From positions 186,001 to 250,000 of the forward strand of contig JAINUG010000018.1 of NCBI GenBank assembly GCA_029706075.1: a DNA stretch of 64,000 bases, read 5' to 3'. The notes under the pieces are model-generated. The model was not told where the DNA came from. It did no database searches and saw only the letters and a program-made list of their open reading frames with translations. Positions 20,601 to 30,809 of this stretch are shown here, piece by piece (position 1 is the first letter of the stretch; each line of letters starts with the position of its first letter). The stretch comes from Aldrovandia affinis (Eukaryota; Chordata; Actinopteri; Notacanthiformes; Halosauridae). Both the position numbers and the translations under genes were made by a program.

Positions 20601-22769
20601 CTCGAGTCAGCGGCTCGTCAAAGAAGCAGACATGGATGCGCTGCTCCCGCCCCCGGCCCCTCATCTGCTGCCCGCTCTGGGGCTGCGGCACTATCATGCA
20701 TGGCCACCAGGGGTGCCCTTCCAGCTTCGCCCACACCAGGGTGCCCGCACTGAAAGGGCATAGCTGCGGGCTGAAGGTTTAACAGTTTGTTAACACCTGT
20801 GTCTGGGAAAGGGGTGGAGGTGAACATGCACAATCAACTGGGCTACATTCTGCACATTAGTATCCAGACGCATTGCCTGTGTGAGCACTGCCCTGATCGA
20901 TTAACCCCTAGCTAAATATGCATCTGGAGTAATTTCTTCATGGCACATTTATATTTCTGCGTAACCTGGGCTCTAATGATAGATGAATAAATGGATACAT
21001 TCTGACTAATCAATTTGACTTGTGGGATTAAAATTTTGGTTAGTGTGAAAACCAATGTGAACAGATGGAAGGCAGTTTGGCTATATGGGTAATCTTAAGT
21101 CTAATAATAGGTAGAGATGTTCACTTAAACATGAATCAGGCAAATTTGGGTAAGGTTGCATATAATGACATGCAAAGCTCAACGGTCTTTTTGCCCCAAA
21201 ATTCTGTACAGAACAAGTGACAATGCCTCGTCTGAATTTCTGGCTTTCCCTAGAAATTCTGACTTGACATATTATTAACATGTCAACAGAGAGAATGTAA
21301 ATCAGAGAAAAAGCCATTTTGCCCAATGTTACATAAAACACCTCCAAGAACAACTACTGTACACTGCTAGCTATAACATTACTGTAAATCCCTAGTTGGC
21401 TAATGAGGCACTGGCGAGAGGGGATCACAGCAGGGCAACCATAGATATAAAAACGTAGATGCTGCATTGGCTGCTGTTGTATGTTGCAGCGATACGTCTA
21501 CACGGCCAAGATCCAGGTCTAAACAAACGCGTGTATTGAGAATGCGTTTGTATTGAAATGCAGAAATGTATCACGTTAAGACAAATTTCACAAAAAATGA
21601 TTAAGAATTAAGCGAGTTACAGTAGATTTTATCAGGGGAAGTCTGCATCTCTCAATGCACATGCGTTTGTTTAGACGCGGGTCTTGCCCGCGCCAATATG
21701 GCGGCCGTGCAGACGCATCTGAACAGGGTGAATGAGGCATCTATGTGTTTATATCTATGAGGGCAACGACCTAGCTTTATAGCAAACGCTGAAAGATTAC
21801 CCGGCCTATTCACAAAGGGATTATGACAACTAACGTTATAAACTAGCAAGGTATCCAATGCGGAAGTACTACATCTACCCACAGACTCACTACTGTAATC
21901 TAGCGATCTGGCGGATACAAGACACAAACATGATACAGCGTGACCCTTCACAAAGCCGCGACGCCATTTCCAAATGTTCGCAGGAGGGGTGTTGGATTAC
22001 ACATCTTCCCGCCACTTCAGTGCACACGTAAATGAAAAGGTCCATGTTACGAAATCTGTGCAATAATCTGAATAGTGGCTACACACTCGCAAGGTTTCTA
22101 CGAATATCAAAGTTGTGTTCGCAAACTAACATAAGCAACTACCCAACGCTACTAAAGACATTTACATTACATTTATATTGTAGGCATTTAGCAGACGCAT
22201 TTACCCAGAGCGACTTACAAAAAGTGCATTTAAACATGGTAAGATTAATCATGGTTAGTTAATCAAGAGATCAGTGTAGTAACATTGCAGTAGACATCAT
22301 TGTTGGCAGCTGCATACCGGACCTGTAACGAAGACAGGTAGAAATCGAGCTAGTTAATGTAAATCAAAGTTAGCGATTCTGATTGACGAGCTAGCGAACT
22401 TAAAAGCCTCACGACAGTAACGTTAATGCCAACAGTTCACATGCTATTAGCTTGATAGCTATATCTAATGTCAGCAACAAAACAAAGCCTCGGTGCATTC
22501 TCCCTGGCCCTTCCTTACCTCGCTTTCACTGCGGGCGGTTTGTCTCCGAAGAGCTTGTTGAAACCACCTTTGGTGGCATGTTTGTTGGTTTTGGTTTGGA
22601 TCTTTTTAGCGCTCTGAGACGCCTGCTTCGCCTCTTCCCTCGGAGAAGTGTTTGATTTCGTCACCGAGGACGGCAGGTCTGCTTCGGTGGGAGATGGGCT
22701 AAGTTTCGCCTTGGTGGTGAGAGGCGGCGACTTGGAAAAAAAGTTGAACATATTGCTTTGTTTGGACAT
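11529..22769 (-). CDS. msh6: MSH6, DNA mismatch-repair MutS-alpha subunit (complete, ten exons)
   Basis: MSH6 pairs with MSH2 to form MutS-alpha, which recognises base mismatches and small loops in the nucleus. Exons on minus run 22769-22519, 20749-20565, 20018-19846, 19325-16784, 15131-14848, 13342-13225, 13112-13023, 12748-12594, 12112-11913 and 11610-11529. They total 4,080 nt, or 1,359 aa plus stop, against 1,360 aa in human. Visible in order: PCNA-binding PIP box QSNMFNFF at residues 4-11; PWWP domain from about residue 88 (HPWWP at 96-100); an acidic and basic disordered linker; the mismatch-wedge motif F432-Y-E434; Walker [10 protein letters not shown] at 1133-1141; Walker B LLDE at 1210-1213; and FSTHYH. 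Exon sizes 118, 90, 155 and 200 match the human gene. All junctions are GT-AG except the exon 3 donor, which appears to be GC. The frame is open throughout. Introns hold an L2-like LINE and a hAT MITE. Confidence 0.96.
11913..12112 (-). CDS. msh6: MSH6 exon 9 (helix-turn-helix, MSH2 contact)
   Basis: 200 bp as in human. Reads [20 protein letters not shown], then [20 protein letters not shown], and ends IRVFR. The donor is GTGCGT, a weaker but usable GT site. Confidence 0.94.
12594..12748 (-). CDS. msh6: MSH6 exon 8
   Basis: 155 bp as in human. Reads [19 protein letters not shown], then [15 protein letters not shown], which includes the switch His, and ends RLGHM. Donor GTGAGG. Confidence 0.95.
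13023..13112 (-). CDS. msh6: MSH6 exon 7 (signature and Walker B)
   Basis: 90 bp as in human. Reads [17 protein letters not shown] and ends SLVLLDELG. Asp1212-Glu1213 are the Walker B acids. Donor GTGAGG. Confidence 0.95.
13225..13342 (-). CDS. msh6: MSH6 exon 6
   Basis: 118 bp as in human. Reads [18 protein letters not shown], then [16 protein letters not shown], the conserved ATPase core between Walker A and B. Donor GTGAGT. Confidence 0.95.
13445..14335 (-). mobile_element. L2-like LINE fragment in MSH6 intron 5
   Basis: Broken frames read [12 protein letters not shown], then [34 protein letters not shown] and [17 protein letters not shown], in the order expected for the RT thumb and C-terminus of an L2-type LINE. 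The 3' end near 13,445 has the family-like AACCAGGGTAATCACTTGAG segment. Many frameshifts. Confidence 0.75.
14336..14847. other. MSH6 intron 5, remainder
   Basis: AT-rich intron sequence between the LINE fragment and exon 5. I see no gene or recognisable repeat. Confidence 0.6.
14848..15131 (-). CDS. msh6: MSH6 exon 5 (Walker A)
   Basis: 284 bp, 18 bp longer than the human exon. Reads [16 protein letters not shown], then [16 protein letters not shown], and ends [13 protein letters not shown], the ATP-binding P-loop. Phase 0 at donor GTGGGT. Confidence 0.95.
15132..16783. other. MSH6 intron 4
   Basis: 1.65 kb of unique-looking intron. No open frame of interest, no terminal repeats and no family I recognise. 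Confidence 0.6.
16784..19325 (-). CDS. msh6: MSH6 exon 4 (large exon; mismatch-binding, connector, lever and clamp)
   Basis: 2,542 bp against 2,545 in human. Opens [16 protein letters not shown], then a basic, nuclear-localisation-like RRR/KRKR linker. The MutS domain I follows, with [10 protein letters not shown] holding the mismatch-stacking Phe432 and Glu434, then [15 protein letters not shown], lever-domain sequence, and [13 protein letters not shown]. Ends AVECMAVLG at donor GTGAGC. A 297-aa open frame on the opposite strand (17202-18095) is a composition shadow. Confidence 0.96.
19846..20018 (-). CDS. msh6: MSH6 exon 3 (likely GC donor)
   Basis: Begins after CCCCCAG with [17 protein letters not shown] and ends in the acidic stretch [10 protein letters not shown]. 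Only an end at 19846 (173 bp; human 170) keeps phase 0 into exon 4 while preserving the family's intron position. The intron then starts GCCAGT rather than GT. See findings. Confidence 0.75.
20106..20296. mobile_element. hAT-type MITE in MSH6 intron 2
   Basis: Inverted ends CAGTGGTCCCCAACCCTGG and its complement CCAGGGTTGGCGACCTCTG. Flanking 8-mers ATCTAAAT (20098-20105) and ATCTAAAC (20297-20304) form an 8-bp target duplication with one mismatch, as for the hAT superfamily. Non-coding. Confidence 0.75.
20565..20749 (-). CDS. msh6: MSH6 exon 2 (PWWP domain)
   Basis: 185 bp, phases 2/1 as in human MSH6. Reads [17 protein letters not shown] and later [16 protein letters not shown], the hallmark of the chromatin-reading PWWP domain. 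The acceptor CCCTTTCAG is strong and the donor is GTGAGC. Confidence 0.93.
20750..22518. other. MSH6 intron 1
   Basis: About 1.8 kb, AT-rich, with the L2 tail at 22151-22240 as its only recognised repeat. Confidence 0.6.
22151..22240 (-). repeat. L2-like LINE 3' tail
   Basis: Plus reads GGCATTTAGCAGACGCATTT then CCAGAGCGACTTACA. The complement is the common 3' end of fish L2-type elements. Isolated. Confidence 0.55.
22519..22769 (-). CDS. msh6: MSH6 exon 1 (start codon, PIP box)
   Basis: ATG at 22769-22767 opens [16 protein letters not shown]4-x-x-M7-x-x-F10-F11 is a canonical PCNA-interacting PIP box. 251 bp, ending in a split codon at donor GTAAGG. The rest is a Lys/Ser/Pro-rich disordered tail. 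Confidence 0.94.
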
Positions 22770-22869
22770 TGTTATTTATCTTATTTTACTTGCTATTTTA
22801 AATGAAAGCCCTTTGTTCGCAGATGAATTACTTCACATCCTCCTCCTCCTCCGCCAGCTGAATTTACGT

Positions 22870-22940
22870 CTGGCGCTCGCGGGAAAGAACCACGAGGGAA
22901 ACGAGGGGCGGAGTCTCCCGATCTACGGAGCCAATGGTGA
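22870..22940 (-). promoter_or_regulatory. msh6: Putative MSH6 promoter elements
   Basis: About 110-170 bp upstream of the MSH6 ATG, a GC-richer stretch holds an E2F-like site (TTTCCCGC on minus, plus 22879-22886), a GC box (GGGGCGG, 22905-22911) and a CCAAT box (22931-22935). MSH6 is known to be induced at G1/S with E2F-type control. There is no TATA box, and the transcription start is not mapped. Confidence 0.4.
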
Positions 22941-23206
22941 GTCGCGCTCTTTGCGCACACACGTGGGCGTGACAACACTGCGTAGACAAGAGTGTGCTCT
23001 TGGGATTTTTTTGCTTATCCAAATAGTTAGTCCCGTTTGTTTCAGGTTAGGAATTGAAAGTCACAATGAGCGTGTATCATAGTTTTGAACAGGCTCTATT
23101 TGGCTGCTGATTTGTCCTCTTTGGTACGGTTCCTGTTATTCCTTGTTATGCTGAGATTAACGATGCAATATGTGCAAGACAGAAGATGCTGTGTGTTTAC
23201 TTTTCC
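22941..23206. other. Intergenic DNA upstream of MSH6
   Basis: No gene, repeat ends or conserved signal recognised beyond the promoter motifs at 22,870-22,940. Confidence 0.5.
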
Positions 23207-23214
23207 GGGTAGAC

Positions 23215-23534
23215 CAGTGGTCTCAAACTCAGTGCCACGGAGGGCCATGTGTATGCTGGTTTTTACTGCAACCTCCGCTTTTGATTAGATAATTAGTTCC
23301 ATTATTTGCTAAATTATCATGTTGGCTTGCACATAATGTATATAAAGTGAAATTAAATATTTTTGTTATCTAAATAATAATTGTTGAGTATATTCTGTGC
23401 TTTAACTTCAAGAATGCACAGAGGTGCATGCATATGGCTAAATGAGTAGTTGAGCCAATTAAGGCAGCAGTAATTGGTTGGAATGAAAACCTGCATACAC
23501 ACGGCCCTTTGTGGCACTGAGTGTGAGACCACTG
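23215..23534. mobile_element. hAT-type MITE
   Basis: Ends CAGTGGTCTCAAACTCAGTG and CACTGAGTGTGAGACCACTG are inverted, and the internal arms also match (ATGCTGGTTTT with AAAACCTGCAT). Flanks GGGTAGAC (23207-23214) and GTGTAGAC (23535-23542) give an 8-bp target duplication with one mismatch. Confidence 0.8.
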
Positions 23535-23542
23535 GTGTAGAC

Positions 23543-24016
23543 AATGATTCTGCCGTAATGTATGTGCTTCTAACGTCACTGAAACGTCCCAACTCATCTG
23601 GCAAGCTACAGGTCGGGTTACTTACAGCTATCCTTAAAAAGAGATACTCAAATAAGATTGGAGTTCCATATCTGTAATTAAATTAGTTAAATGCCGCTGC
23701 CTGTTTTTACCTCTAGATGGCGCAAGTAAAATACTGTAAATAATAGTGTCTAAACTATTTCATATAGAGAGGGTTGACAAGTTGAAGCGATTTGACGTCA
23801 CTGCAAGAGAGGTAGTGTTAGCAAACACATGACCAATTAAGCGCCTGTAGTTTTTCGGACCATAGTTTCGCGTTGCCAGTTGACAATAACTGATAGCGAG
23901 AAATATCAAGCGATTTTTTTATAGAAAGCAAATTCATGCGTGAAGTGGCAAGCTGGATGTCACAAACTCTTACCTACCTCTGATGTTTTGATTCTGTTCT
24001 ATCATACCCTATTATT
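23543..24016. other. Intergenic DNA between two MITEs
   Basis: No feature recognised. Confidence 0.5.
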
Positions 24017-24024
24017 CTGTACAT

Positions 24025-24259
24025 CAGTTGTGGACGAAGTACACAAACACTTTACTTTAGTAAAAGTACAGATACCCTGATCAAATATTACTCTAGTAAA
24101 AGTAAAAAGTCCTACATTTAACCCCATTTGCCTTTGAAATGTTTGGGAGTGAAAGTAAAAATGGAAATAGTTAAGTAAGCACAGATACTTGAAAAATGTA
24201 CTGTACTTAAGTACAGTAGTAAGTAAAGTAAAAAAATACTTTATTAATGTCCACCACTC
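24025..24259. mobile_element. hAT-type MITE (TAAAAGTAC-rich family)
   Basis: Ends CAGTTGTGGACGAAGTAC and GTCCACCACTC are inverted, with inner blocks of TAGTAAAAGTA. Flanks CTGTACAT (24017-24024) and CTGTACAC (24260-24267) form an 8-bp duplication with one mismatch. Confidence 0.7.
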
Positions 24260-24491
24260 CTGTACACTTATATAATTACTGCACACCGGAACTCACCAGC
24301 ACACATATAACTCACAAATAAATCTTCTGACTGATTAGGTCGCAGAACTCTGGAGCCGTGTACATCTTAGGATGGTGCAGGCCTTGACAGTGTTTGGTGT
24401 CTGCTCAGTGTCTTTGCTCATGTTAAAATATCATGAAAACCATTGAACACTGACTGTCCAGTGTTATCGATGTGTTTGGGATGCTCTAAGT

Positions 24492-25087
24492 CAGTGCTTC
24501 TCAAACTCGGTCCTGGGGACCCACTGTGTACGCTGGTTTGTGTTCCAACCATAATTGCAACCATTGAATTGTAACTAGCTGTTATTGTTCTTAATTAGAT
24601 GCTTTTAATTTCTATTAAAGTACGATTTACTCTTTAATAGAAGGCCATAATAAGGCCATATTATGTCAGAAATGGCTACGCATGCCATGAGCAATAAATG
24701 TCCCATATTTACATCCCAGGACTTTTAATCAGTCAGATCAACTAATGCTCTCATTTTCTGTAATGTGTATTATGATACATGATTCCTTTAGAAAAAAGTT
24801 ACTTTTTTAATTGATTCAATTATAGATTGACAGGTGAAATCAGTGGGGACTTATTTTGAAAGTCTGGACACCTGGTCACTGAAACTAATCCATTTGTGGA
24901 AAACTAAGAGTTCAATGACAGAGCAACTGACAACGAGCCAAACCTGCATTGTGTTAAAATAAGTTAAAAGAAAAAATTATGAAGTAGAACTACCACACGT
25001 TTTCAACAGCCATAATTGATCATGAGATTGGCTGTACCAAAACCAGCATACACAGTGGGTCCCCAGGACTGAGTTTGAGAACCACTG
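24492..25087. mobile_element. hAT-type MITE, 596 bp
   Basis: Terminal arms of about 55 bp (CAGTGCTTCTCAAACTCGGT, then CCTGGGGACCCACTGTGTA and its complement ending GAACCACTG). The target duplication is CTCTAAGT (24484-24491) and CTCTAGGT (25088-25095). The interior is AT-rich with no transposase. Confidence 0.82.
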
Positions 25088-25119
25088 CTCTAGGTTATCT
25101 TTGCCCTGGGGATTAGAGG

Positions 25120-25415
25120 CGTCCCGCCTCTATCATCTCAATCAAGGGTCATCTTGGCCACTGGCCATCTTCTGCAAGAGACTAAAAACCCACCTCTTCA
25201 GATTCCACTACCACTGATTCCATACATCAATGAACTGCCATCACCACTGTTTACATGTTTAAGTAATGTAATGTAATCATTTTTTTTTTTTTAAACACTA
25301 ACTTTTCTTTCCCTGTGTTATAGGTACAATGTGCAGCTGCCATCAATGATGTCTATTGCAGTGTTACAACATCTGCATCTGCTAAATGCCTAAAATGTAA
25401 ATATAATGTAAAGTG
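25120..25415 (+). repeat. L2-like LINE 3' end
   Basis: Encodes the typical last residues (RLKTHLFRFHYH then stop, about 25,172-25,216) and ends CTGCTAAATGCCTAAAATGT with short ATGTAA repeats, the L2-type 3' tail. Confidence 0.65.
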
Positions 25416-25619
25416 TGAGTCTTTAGAGTGTTCTTGGTCTGGCCTTGAACTGTTCTCCCTGTATGCACATTAATAAACATTGGTTGTTCAAGTCTATCGT
25501 TGTCATCTCATCTTTGAGTCTGGTGAGATCTGGGGGATCTTGAGCACCACCTCAATGTTTAAATATATGCTGGTATTGCTAGACATTCACTGATTTGTGG
25601 ACCCATACAATCTACTATA

Positions 25620-25910
25620 GTTAGACCCAGGGGTGGCGCGAGGGGGTGGCTTAATGGGCTTAAGCCCCAAATGTTTTTAGAAAAGCCCTGAATCTTAAAA
25701 AAAATATATATATATATTTTATAACCACATGATGTATGACATTTTTCCTCCCTAGTCTTTCTTCTGACTCTGTAATCAGAACTGTAATGTAATGGAACAA
25801 AGTACCGCAATAAACCACTGGACACCACAGTCCCGTGTCATGTATACTTTGTCTCTGTCCGTGGGCTAAGCCCCGAATGTCTTCAGCCCCTAGCACCTAC
25901 CCTGGCTAGA
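25620..25910. repeat. Unclassified repeat with GGCTTAAGCCC-type ends
   Basis: GGGCTTAAGCCCCAAATG near 25,657 and GGGCTAAGCCCCGAATG near 25,862 bracket the unit. A related GGGGGCTAAAGCCCCC occurs near 60,955. Non-coding; family uncertain. Confidence 0.35.
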
Positions 25911-26221
25911 CCTGATCAGCCATGGCATGTGTGCCCATCATCCACTGCTTGGTCATAGCCATTGAAACTGCAAAAACGTGTTCACGTATGCTTGTTACAG
26001 GTGATAGCTATCCTAGCAAACGCTAACCAGCCTTGCTCACCTGTCAAGAAGGAAAGATGCCATCTCGGCATCAGTGCTAATAAGCTGAGCCACTTTCAGC
26101 TCTTGCCATCTCGAAAACACCTCTCCTATGTTTACATGTTCTCTACATGCAAGTACTTTTTGTGTTCAATGTTTAGTTTTTTTGCTTTTAGGTTCCATAG
26201 TGATGAATTTGTATCTCCTTG
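25911..26221. other. Intergenic DNA
   Basis: No feature recognised. Confidence 0.5.
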
Positions 26222-26350
26222 TGGAATAATGGTTAGGGAGTTGGTCTTGTAACACAAAGGTTGCAGGTTCAATCCACAGGTGTGCTAATACTGTTGTACC
26301 ATTGCACAAGGTCCTCCTTCACCTGAATTGATCTCTTAACTGTGAAACTG
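26222..26350 (+). repeat. tRNA-derived SINE, family 2
   Basis: The head has A-box-like TGGAATAATGG, then TTAGGGAGTTGGTCTTGTAA and a B box GGTTCAATCCA. The body CTGTTGTACCATTGCACAAG matches the copy at 4150. Truncated after CACCTGAATTG. Confidence 0.65.
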
Positions 26351-26924
26351 CCTGAAACTTGCCATATTACAATTCTCCCATAACAGTGAAATGCCTGACA
26401 CACCTTGTGAATTTCCATTTCTCCAAGCACATCATTTTTGAGTCATGTATATAATAATTATGACAGCACAAATGCTTTACTGCAAGTTTGAGGCTTTGGC
26501 AGCCTGGCGCTTGCAGTTCTAACTGCAAACTGTTTGCTATACAATTTAGCAGTCGCTACTCCATAGCTCTCCATTATGAGTTTTTGCTCAATTTTCCCAC
26601 TCTTTCTGTCACCGTCATAGCTAAAGGTCATTATTTGGTGCTGGGCAGCGCTTCTCCCTTTTGAGAAGGTCTGAATATGTTTAGCGAGATAAGTTTAGCT
26701 TGAATGCGATGTGGAGAAATTGAAATAGGCTGAATTAAATTATCGCGTTAACTGAATGCGGTTAACGTTCGATTAGCCTGGATTAATTAAACCTGCTATG
26801 AGGAACAGGGTCCAGGATCTTACCTATTAATGTTTCCCCAAATACTTGATATTCTTCTACTTATTCGACTTATGATTATATGTATAAACGGTGCCATTTA
26901 AAAAGCTTCTTCGAGCAATGATGG
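26351..26924. other. Intergenic DNA
   Basis: AT-rich; nothing recognised. Confidence 0.5.
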
Positions 26925-27155
26925 TTTTTTTAAAAGATTTTGTTTCAGATTTTATCCCATTTTAGTAGCCAATTAGACCCACGATTTTATGTCAATCCCC
27001 CCCTAGTAATGTGAGCAAACGTCCTCTCAGGCTTCCCTTCCCTCCCAGGGTCGGACAGCCAATCACCGCCGACTCCGGCAGGACGGGGAATCGAAACTCG
27101 GTCTCCGTGGCCAGTGTCAAACGTTGTAACCACTGGACCACGCGGGAGGCCCCAA
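26925..27155 (-). repeat. tRNA-derived SINE, family 1, internally shortened
   Basis: On minus: head GGCCTCCCGCGTGGTCCAGTG, B-box-like AGTTTCGATTCC, body GATTGGCTGTCCGACCCTGG and tail TTGGCTACTAAAATGGGATA. About 230 bp against about 375 bp for the copy at 6635. Confidence 0.65.
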
Positions 27156-27370
27156 GCAATTATGTTTTTAACCTTTTAAAAAGGTTTTTGTTGAGATTGC
27201 ATATATTTGTACTTTAGGGGTTAAAATGATGTTTTATGTGTTATGGTGTTCTTTTTTAGACTGTTAGACTGTTTTTGACTGTTTATATGAAGCCTTCACA
27301 GTCTGTGAATATTTCTTTATCAGGACATGGGTTCTGTCATTTCTCAACAAAGCCAGATTATTGTATATAT

Positions 27371-27588
27371 TGTTGCGGTGGATGCCACGGAATCAAGAGT
27401 CATGAGACTTTGCTTTTCCATTGCAGTACTACTTATTTTTAAAAATAAAATGTGTAGCACATAGGAAGTACAAAGCACAAGCACATAATCACTCGGGGCA
27501 CACTCGCAACACATACACCCACAATGATGGTCGGTCGGCACATATACACATTCAAACATCATTTGCAGCAGGGGAAAAGGGGCTTTCA
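27371..27588 (-). repeat. 3' LTR of the 27.4-31.0 kb gypsy element
   Basis: Plus reads TGTTGCGGTGGATGCCACGG through GGGGAAAAGGGGCTTTCA. Shares almost every block with the LTR at 30810. Confidence 0.82.
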
Positions 27589-27639
27589 GGGCGAGTCGAT
27601 TGCGGTGCAGCACTACTATCCGGCGCCTTGATGATGAAG

Positions 27640-30600
27640 ATGAAGTCGCAGCTTGTAGATGACGTCGGAGAGTCGCTCAAAGACGAGGCAGGGGCCCAGT
27701 CGCTGTCCAGCTTCGGTGACCGGCCCTTTCTTCTTCAAGGGTTCAATACAACAAGGTGAGGGTGTGGACCCGTTCACCTGCCTGAAACTCCCAACCCGTA
27801 CAGCGCATGTCGTAGTTCCTCTTTTGTCGCCACTCCAGTCCCTACTGATGATTACGAGCCAGCTGGTGTACGCAGTCGAGACGATCTTGTAGTTGGGAAC
27901 GTACTCAAGCCCAGGTTGGCGGGGCAGTTCCGGGTCTGGTGGGCAGCCGAAGATCAGGCTGACAGGTGTGCGCAGCTCTCGTCTCATCATGAGGGATGCC
28001 GGCGTGCACTCAGTGGACTCCTGCACTGTCGACCTGTATGACAACAGGACCAGGGGAAGATGAGTGTCCAGTCTTTCTGATGTCTTGAAGTGAGGAGTGC
28101 TAGCTGCGTGGTGAGGGTTCGGTTAAAACGTTCCACCAGGCCGTCGCTTTGCAGGTGGAGCGGAGTGGTGCAAGTCTTCCTTATGGCGAGCCTGCGACAC
28201 ACCTCACTGAACACTTGGCTTTCAAAGTTTCTCCCTTTGTCGCTGTGTAACTCAGCTGGCATGCCAAACCGACAGAACATCCCCTTGAGGAACCGGTCTG
28301 CTACTACGGAAGCCTCTTGTGAAGTAGTCCATTGCTGTCAGGACATAGCGGTTTATGGACTCTGACACCGGAAATGGACCCAGCACGTCAATCGCCACTC
28401 TCTCTGGTGCAATGCCTTCACCACCAAGAAAGGTCCAACAGACCGCTGGCCGCTCTTACAACAAGCTGCATGCGGCACCCCAATGGAGAGAGCGGCGTTT
28501 GACGTGCAGTGGGAGACTACGTCATGATTGGAAACGCCCCCAGTAGAACTGCTCTTGGAGGCGGTGCAGCGTTTTGTTTACGCCGTAGTTGCTGAAGGGG
28601 TGTTACGAGCTGCAGGCGAATGACGCCCCGAGCCAGGTCTGACCAGCGGCGGTACAGCATGTCGTTGTGGAGTTGTAGTGAGCCCCACTGAGCTTCCAGC
28701 TGTTTGATTGCTGGGGAGAAGGGGGAGAGTGTGGAATGAACAGGCACTAGGTCGCTTCTGCAATGCATCTGCATTCAGGTGTTTCGTTCCTGCCTGATGC
28801 TCGGTTTCGAAGTCAAACTCTTGGAGAGCCTCTAGCCAGCGGGCTACTTGTCCCTCTGGGTCTTTAAAACGCAGCAGCTATTGCAGGGAGGTGTGGTCGG
28901 TCCGGAGCAAAAAGCACTTTCCGGTGAGGTATGCCCTGAAGTGCTTTGTAGCTGCAACGACTGCCAGCAGCTCCCGCCTTGTCACACAGTAGTTGTGCAG
29001 TGCACGACTGTAGTAGACCACAACTCTCTCGCCGTCCTCGCTTGCCTGTGAGAGGACAGCTCCCATGCCATCATTACTGGCGTCAGGGTTCAGAAGAAAG
29101 GGCTTTGTCGGGTCTGCAATAGCTAGGATGGGAGCGGTGATGAGAGCCTTGTGTAGGTGGTCGAAGGCGTCTTGGGTTGCTGGCGACCACGTGAACCGCA
29201 AACCCTGCGATGAACCTTCGGTAATACGCGGCCAGGCCCAGGAAGCTGCGCACCTCGCCTTTTGACGTTGGCAATGGCCATTTTTCCACCGCCTCTACTT
29301 TCGCTGGATCTGTCGACACTCCCCTCTCGCTCATGACGTGTCCCAGGAAGCTAGTCTGTCAGCGGAAGAGGCTGCACTTCACTGGGTTCAGGCGTAGGTT
29401 TGCTTTGGCGATGAACTGGAACACAGTGCGCAGGTTGGTTAGCGCAACTGTGTAGGTAGACGCGTGCACTAAGATGACGTCTAGGTACACCACGCATGCT
29501 GACGCAGGGACTGGCTGCAGTACTTTCTCCATTAGCCGTTCGAACGTGGCCGGACTGTTGCACAGGCCGAACGGCATAACGTTGAATTCCCATAATCCCC
29601 TGCCGATAGTGAAGGCTGTCTTTGGTCGTGCTGATGGGGAGAGGGGGACCTGCCAATAGCCGCTGTGGAGATCCAGTGCGCTGAACCACGTGGAGCCGGA
29701 CACATAGTCGAGGGCATCATCAATTCACGTCAGCGGATACGAGTCCTTTGTTGTGACGTCATTTAGGCGACGGTAGTTGACGCAGAACCGCGGGGACCCG
29801 TCTTTCTTTCTCACCAGCATAGCAGGGGAGACTCAGGGGCTGTCAGAGGGTTGTATGATGCCTGCAGCCGCCATTTCGCAGATCTTGGCCTCCCATTTAG
29901 CCAGGGGCAGCCATATCACTCTCTGTCGGATGGGGGCCACTGCACTGGTCTTGATGTGGTGCTGAGTTATGGTGGTGCGAGTGCAGTCTTTATCCCTTGC
30001 TGCGAACAGATAGCGGAACTCAGTTAGGAGAGCGTGGAGCTGGTTGCACTCTCGTTCACTGAGTCACTCACTGCTGCGCTGGCATAGCTGTTCCACCACA
30101 TCATCAGCCTCGTCATCTTGCATCAGTGCTGCATCAGGTCGCGGAAGCACTCTTCGGACTTTGTGGTTGTGTTCTTTTTTTGGTTGGCGTAATGGTCACC
30201 TGTTGACCAAAATGCGATGAACGGTCGTGTCAATGACGGCTCCCACAGCCATGAGAGCGTCAAGGCCCAGGATGCAGGGTCACCACCAGCCTTATGCCTT
30301 TCTCCGCATCACTGAACTCTGCTGCTTCCGCTATGAAGCGGAACTGGGTCGTATATGTTTCCCAGTCACCTTTCCCATCGTAGCGACTTGAACCCCGGTG
30401 GAATGCACTAACACCACCTGAAGTGGTTTTGGGGAGCTCCACCAAGCTGCTCAGGGGAAGCAATTGTTCGACCGGCTAAACTAGATCCACCTGCCGAGGG
30501 TGCTATCGGGTCGAAAGCTCCCAATGAGAAAGTGCAGACTGTCGGGCAAGTAGTAGCCTGGTGACCGCTCGCTCTGGGCTCACCATCCGCGGCTACCTCG

Positions 30601-30790
30601 CTAGCACTCACACGGACGCCCACTATGAGATTTCTAGCCGACATTAGCACATTGTCGGTGTAACCGAGTTCCTCCATGCTCGGGAGAAACTCCCTCAGCA
30701 ACCCATAGAGTGGGGTTTTCTTCCTTTGCACCGTGGTCTTCCCATCCGGACGTCTCTCTTCCTCCATCCTCCTGTTCTCGGTGTCGATTC
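27640..30790 (-). pseudogene. gag-pol remnant of the 27.4-31.0 kb gypsy element
   Basis: Gag piece RYDGKGDWETYTTQF (about 30,390) runs almost directly into a protease-end piece ILGLDALMAVGAVIDTT (about 30,260), so the gag C-terminus and protease active site are deleted. RT (29703-29359) has FSALDLHSGYWQVPLS and VMPFGLCNSPATFERLM, but the catalytic YLDD reads YLDV, and a TGA replaces a codon just before it. RNase H (29201-28878) keeps LNPDASNDGMGAVLSQ and RTDHTSL. The integrase part (28280-27987) keeps LHSDKGRNFESQVF and LVERFNRTL. Multiple frameshifts; inactive. Confidence 0.8.
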
Positions 30791-30809
30791 GTTCCACTTC
30801 TGACACCAA

